A stretch of DNA of 52,709 nt from Armatimonadota bacterium. Lineage in GTDB: Bacteria; Armatimonadota; Armatimonadia; Armatimonadales; Armatimonadaceae. Shown piece by piece: positions 49,752-52,709 of this stretch. Under the pieces are notes generated by a model. That model ran no database searches, was not told the origin of the DNA, and saw nothing but the letters and a program-made list of their open reading frames with translations. Positions within the stretch are counted from its first letter, which is position 1, and every line of letters begins with the position of its first letter. Both the position numbers and the translations under genes were made by a program. The DNA lies in NCBI GenBank assembly GCA_026392155.1, contig JAPLCP010000077.1:1-52709 (forward strand). Reading direction: 5' to 3'.

Positions 49752-51524
49752 ATGGAGAACTTCAAGCGGCTGCTACGCTACCTCTACCCCTATCGAGTCC
49801 GGGTCGGTCTTGCGGTGATCCTGATGTTTGTGGTGACCCTCTCCGCGATCCCGATGCCGCTCTTTCAGAAGGAGATTCTCGATGTCGCGATCCCCACGAA
49901 AAACACGAAGCTTCTCTGGCAGATCTTTTTTGCCATCATTGCTCTCTCGATTGCGCGTGGAGCGGTCTCCTACACCCTCAACTACTTGATCTCCTGGCTG
50001 GGACAGCGCGTCGTCTTCGACCTGCGGTTCCAGAGCTACCGGCACCTCCAGCGCCTCTCGCTCGCCTACTACGATGGTCGCCAGCCGGGCAAGATCATGG
50101 CGCGGCTCACCGGCGATATTGATGTGATCCAGTACGCCCTCACCCAGGGCTTTGTCTATCTCATCACGGACCTGGCGACCCTGGTGATTATTATCGGCTG
50201 GCTCTTTCATATTGAGTGGCGGCTCGCCGTGATCGCGCTGGTGACCCTGCCGCTCTATGTCGTGAACTACAAGCTGCTCCTGGGGCGCATCCGGCCTATC
50301 TCAGTGGAGCTGCGCGAAAAATGGGAACAGATGCTCGCTGGGCTCACCGAGAAGCTCGGCGCGATTGCCGTGGTGAAGGCATTTGCCCAAGAAGACCACG
50401 AAGAGAGCGAGTTTATCAAGGCCGAGCAAGAGCGCTTTGTGATCGGGATGACCCAGACCAAGCTCAACCGGGTTCTGGGCGCGACCAGCCAGCTCATTCG
50501 GATGCTAGGGACAGCCACTCTGCTCTGGTACGGCGGGCGGCTGGTGGGTTTTCAGGAGATGACAGCGGGGAACTTGCTGGCGTTTTACTCCTACCTGGCC
50601 TATCTCTACGACCCCGCTGTTCGTGTGGTGGACTTCAATGTCCAGCTCCAGTGGGCAGGCTCGGCCATTGAGCGCGTCTTTGAGACCCTGGACACGCGCC
50701 CCGAGATCATAGATGCCCCCGATGCCGTCTATCTGCCCACCGTCAAAGGCGCGATTCACTTCGATCATGTCCACTTCGGCTACGACACCGAAAACTTAGT
50801 CCTCCATGACATTGATTTCAAGATCGCCCCCGGTGAGATTATCGCCATTGTGGGGCCGAGCGGCGCGGGCAAGTCCACGCTGGTCAATCTCCTAGCGCGC
50901 TTCTACGATGTCACCAAGGGGCGAATCTTTGTGGACGGCCACGATGTGCGCAAAGTGCGCCTGGAGACCATGCGCCGCCATATCGGGCTGGTTTCCCAGG
51001 AGACGATTCTCTTTTCGGTGAGCCTGCGGGAGAACATTCGCTACGGGCGCAAAGAGGCCAGCGAGGCCGATGTGATCGCCGCCGCGAAGGCCGCCGATCT
51101 CCATGAGTTCATTCTCTCGCTCCCCGAGGCTTACGACACCAAGATTGGGGAGGATGGCATTAAGCTCTCCGGCGGCCAGAAGCAGCGCATGGCGATTGCA
51201 CGGGCGCTGCTGGCCAACCCTCGAATTCTCATTCTCGACGATGCCACCAGCGCATTAGACTCCCACACCGAGTCACACATCCAAGCCGCCCTCGCTGAGC
51301 TGATGAAAGGCCGCACCAACTTCGTCATCGCCCACCGCCTCAGCACGATCCTCAACGCCGACCGGATTCTCGTCCTACAAGAGGGAAGGATCATAGATCA
51401 AGGCTCCCACACCGAGCTGATCGCCCGCCCCGGCCTCTACCAGGACCTCTACAACGAGCAGTTTAAGACCGTCCAAGACCTCACCGACGAAGAAAAAGCG
51501 CGCTTGCTAGAGACGGTACAATAG
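49752..51524 (+). CDS. ABC exporter, fused permease and ATPase (MsbA-like)
   Basis: The 590-residue half-transporter has six membrane helices in residues about 15-310 and an ATPase domain with Walker A IVGPSGAGKSTLVNLLARFYD, Q-loop LVSQETILFS, signature LSGGQKQRMAIARALL, Walker B ILILDDATSALD and H-loop IAHRLSTI. It should act as a homodimer that exports lipids, peptides or drugs; substrate not predictable. Its last codons (LLETVQ) recur in the intergenic region downstream. Confidence 0.94.
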   Translation: MENFKRLLRYLYPYRVRVGLAVILMFVVTLSAIPMPLFQKEILDVAIPTKNTKLLWQIFFAIIALSIARGAVSYTLNYLISWLGQRVVFDLRFQSYRHLQRLSLAYYDGRQPGKIMARLTGDIDVIQYALTQGFVYLITDLATLVIIIGWLFHIEWRLAVIALVTLPLYVVNYKLLLGRIRPISVELREKWEQMLAGLTEKLGAIAVVKAFAQEDHEESEFIKAEQERFVIGMTQTKLNRVLGATSQLIRMLGTATLLWYGGRLVGFQEMTAGNLLAFYSYLAYLYDPAVRVVDFNVQLQWAGSAIERVFETLDTRPEIIDAPDAVYLPTVKGAIHFDHVHFGYDTENLVLHDIDFKIAPGEIIAIVGPSGAGKSTLVNLLARFYDVTKGRIFVDGHDVRKVRLETMRRHIGLVSQETILFSVSLRENIRYGRKEASEADVIAAAKAADLHEFILSLPEAYDTKIGEDGIKLSGGQKQRMAIARALLANPRILILDDATSALDSHTESHIQAALAELMKGRTNFVIAHRLSTILNADRILVLQEGRIIDQGSHTELIARPGLYQDLYNEQFKTVQDLTDEEKARLLETVQ

Positions 51525-51937
51525 CGGCAGTAGCCCCTAAGAACGAGTCGCCGTCGGATAAATCCGGCGGCTTAAAAAGACGACGGGCACCTTCGTGCCC
51601 AATAGATTCTGTTGGCTGCGTCTCGTATTACTGGCTGCGAAGGCAGCCGTAGCCCTCTGAAGCCGATGGTTTCAACCTACGGCTACCCACTTGCTGGAGA
51701 CGGTACAGTAGCGCTACCCAGCGAAGGGGGGGCCGAACGCCAACGTTGGGGTTCCGAACTCGGTGGCTGGGGTGCTGAACCCCGAGTCCGTGGCACTTTG
51801 AGCCTCACACTTGCACTTGGGAACCCGAAGCTTGCGCTCTTTACGAGGGCCTTAACATGAAAAACCCCAGCTCTGGTGCTCCGAACCTCAAGTGGTCGGA
51901 GTTCGAAGCACCCGTGTTGGGGTTCTGAAGTGCACGT
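51525..51937. other. Repeat-rich intergenic region with hairpins and a copy of the ABC gene tail
   Basis: No credible gene was found. Hairpins are GCCGTCGGAT-AA-ATCCGGCGGC (51550-51571, one G.T pair) and GGGCAC-CTTC-GTGCCC (51585-51600). CTTGCTGGAGACGGTACAG at 51689 and on repeats, with 2 mismatches in about 25 bp, the end of the ABC gene (51503 and on). From 51720 to 51930 degenerate copies of GGGGTTCCGAACTC-like words recur in both orientations. Confidence 0.6.
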
Positions 51938-52399
51938 TTACGGCTTGGGACTTGGCTTGCTGACTTTGGCAAAACGTCGTCCGAGTTCATCGAGCAGCTC
52001 GTCGAGCCCTTCACCGCGTCCGTTCTCTTGCGCCGCTCGGTACGCCACCAGCGCTGCCACGTACGCCTCGCTTCCCACCGCAACCGCCGTGTCGTCCACC
52101 AGCTCCGCGAGCCGTAGAAGCTCTTGCCGGATACCCTGAAGGGCTTTGACCAGCGCGACATCTTTTGCAAACGCCGCCTCATCGAAGTTACGCGGTAAAA
52201 ACGAGCCATCGTTTGAGACTAGAGTTGCTACTCCAAAGACAAATGCCTGGGTTTTATCGCCCATTTTGGGAAGTTCCTGGCGCTCTTTGGGAGTTAGATC
52301 AATCAGAAAGGGAAGTTTTGTTTTAATGGTCTCTATAGCCGCTAAAACCGCAGCACGATCTGTCTCTGAAAGGGCTGCATCAATACGATTATCTTGCAT
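51938..52399 (-). CDS. Hypothetical protein, helical
   Basis: The 153-residue protein has no signal peptide or membrane segment. It is alpha-helical throughout: ETDRAAVLAAIETIKTKLPFLIDLT, QAFVFGVATLVSNDGSFLPRNFD, VALVKALQGIRQELLRLAELVDDT and ENGRGEGLDELLDELGRRFAKV. AAGGAG precedes ATG 52399 and TATACT (52432-52427) gives the promoter. No family recognised. Confidence 0.72.
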   Translation of the reverse strand: MQDNRIDAALSETDRAAVLAAIETIKTKLPFLIDLTPKERQELPKMGDKTQAFVFGVATLVSNDGSFLPRNFDEAAFAKDVALVKALQGIRQELLRLAELVDDTAVAVGSEAYVAALVAYRAAQENGRGEGLDELLDELGRRFAKVSKPSPKP

Positions 52400-52426
52400 A
52401 GAAATTTTCTCCTTACAACCGTCTAA

Positions 52427-52432
52427 AGTATA
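52427..52432 (-). promoter_or_regulatory. -10 hexamer TATACT for the hypothetical gene at 51938
   Basis: TATACT on the minus strand, 27 nt before ATG 52399, with AAGGAG in between. Confidence 0.5.
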
Positions 52433-52457
52433 CCGTTGAAATTTCTCCCTCGCACTC

Positions 52458-52487
52458 TTGACAGTTTCAAAGAAAAGCAGGTATACT
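52458..52487 (+). promoter_or_regulatory. Consensus sigma-70-type promoter (TTGACA, 18 bp, TATACT)
   Basis: TTGACA (52458-52463) and TATACT (52482-52487) with an 18-bp spacer form the strongest promoter in the window. It drives a leader of about 100 nt for the gene at 52594. Confidence 0.8.
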
Positions 52488-52489
52488 CT

Positions 52490-52534
52490 CTCTAACCTTC
52501 CTTCCTCTAACCTTCCTTCCTCTAACCTTCCTTC
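52490..52534 (+). repeat. Three perfect 15-bp repeats in a 5' leader
   Basis: CTCTAACCTTCCTTC is repeated three times without change (52490, 52505, 52520), immediately after the promoter. The repeats are pyrimidine-rich and may pair with the GGAGGG loop of the hairpin that follows. Confidence 0.9.
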
Positions 52535-52561
52535 CTCTCGGAACGGAGGGGTTCTGAGAGG
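52534..52561 (+). promoter_or_regulatory. Leader hairpin with GGAGGG loop
   Basis: CCTCTC-g-GAAC pairs with GTTC-t-GAGAGG around the loop GGAGGG. The loop is Shine-Dalgarno-like and complementary to the CCTTCC units just upstream, 33 nt before ATG 52594. Confidence 0.6.
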
Positions 52562-52593
52562 TGGGAGTCATCCCGCAGAAAGAGTTGTTCTGA

Positions 52594-52709
52594 ATGCGTA
52601 TCGAAGATCGTGACGAGTTTATAGATGCCGTCGCGCAAGCGGTGATTGATCGTATCGAGGAGAAGAACCATATTCATGGTCTCGTCGAAATGGTGGTTCA
52701 GCGCGTCCT
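52594..52709 (+). CDS. Hypothetical protein, 5' part only
   Basis: An open frame from ATG 52594 runs past the right edge, giving 38 codons here (MRIEDRDEFIDAVAQAVIDR and onward, then an acidic/basic helical stretch). It follows the strong promoter and the repeat leader, which supports a real gene. Too short to place in a family. Confidence 0.55.
   Translation, partial: MRIEDRDEFIDAVAQAVIDRIEEKNHIHGLVEMVVQRV

Noticed and set aside
51612-51860. 82-codon ORF downstream of the ABC exporter
   Set aside because: Lies wholly in a repeat-rich spacer, has no ribosome site or -10, and biased composition due to the repeats.
1-52709. tRNA, rRNA, CRISPR array or prophage
   Set aside because: No cloverleaf, rRNA-like segment, regularly spaced repeat array or phage structural gene was recognised.

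Overview
The window is a bacterial chromosome segment of roughly 60% G+C. The first ~2.2 kb is visibly more AT-rich. The gene mix includes a Tat-exported HXXSHH/DUF1552 protein, an HAF-repeat protein, S-layer homology (SLH) repeats, several large amidohydrolases, a clan-A glycoside hydrolase, many lineage-restricted secreted proteins and compact overlapping genes. This suggests a free-living, polysaccharide-using Gram-negative-type bacterium. Armatimonadota is my best guess, inferred from the gene repertoire only. No rRNA, tRNA, CRISPR array or intact prophage was seen.

Layout. 1-2200: the 5' part of an O-antigen/polysaccharide flippase (minus strand, running off the left edge), then decayed ISAs1-like and IS256-like transposases. 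2340-5337: a sugar-acid catabolic operon (FAH-family hydrolase, SDR dehydrogenase, D-apionate-lactonase-like protein). 5386-9373 (minus): a membrane-anchored protein of unknown function, a YtcJ-type amidohydrolase and two small secreted helical proteins, one with LTxxQ motifs. 9407-17160 (plus): glycoside hydrolase, fabI, a lipoprotein, a DinG-like helicase and purA behind an attenuator-like leader. 17180-19831: a NitT/TauT-type ABC transporter whose binding protein converges on its permease and ATPase genes. 19974-25383: DUF1552 protein, small NTF2-like protein, rlmH, a DarT-like protein and topA. 25388-30271: a double-HTH protein with a palindromic operator, a sugar isomerase-like gene, a bacterial protein-arginine deiminase and mgtE with a long structured leader. 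30569-35731: a four-gene von Willebrand A/membrane/coiled-coil cassette ending in a tandem paralogue pair, then a class C beta-lactamase-like gene. 35746-41833 (minus): murA-mreB-SLH operon, purE (split by a 22-bp tandem duplication)-purK, and a membrane-anchored protein beside a decayed paralogue. 42177-52709: an isocitrate dehydrogenase-type gene, a divergent HemC-like gene, a giant three-domain amidohydrolase, an HAF protein, an ABC exporter and two hypothetical genes.

Three themes run through the window. First, many genes have a TANAAT-like -10 hexamer only 6-15 nt before the start codon and no Shine-Dalgarno sequence, which suggests widespread leaderless transcription and fixes several starts. 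Second, GC-rich palindromic elements occur between genes, and two related 87-bp copies lie in frame inside the giant amidohydrolase, where they encode its inter-domain linkers. Third, several leaders (purA, mgtE, the binding-protein gene and the rightmost gene) carry hairpins or repeats that look regulatory. The best candidates for something undescribed are the in-frame palindromic linkers, the vWA/coiled-coil cassette and the purA and mgtE leaders.
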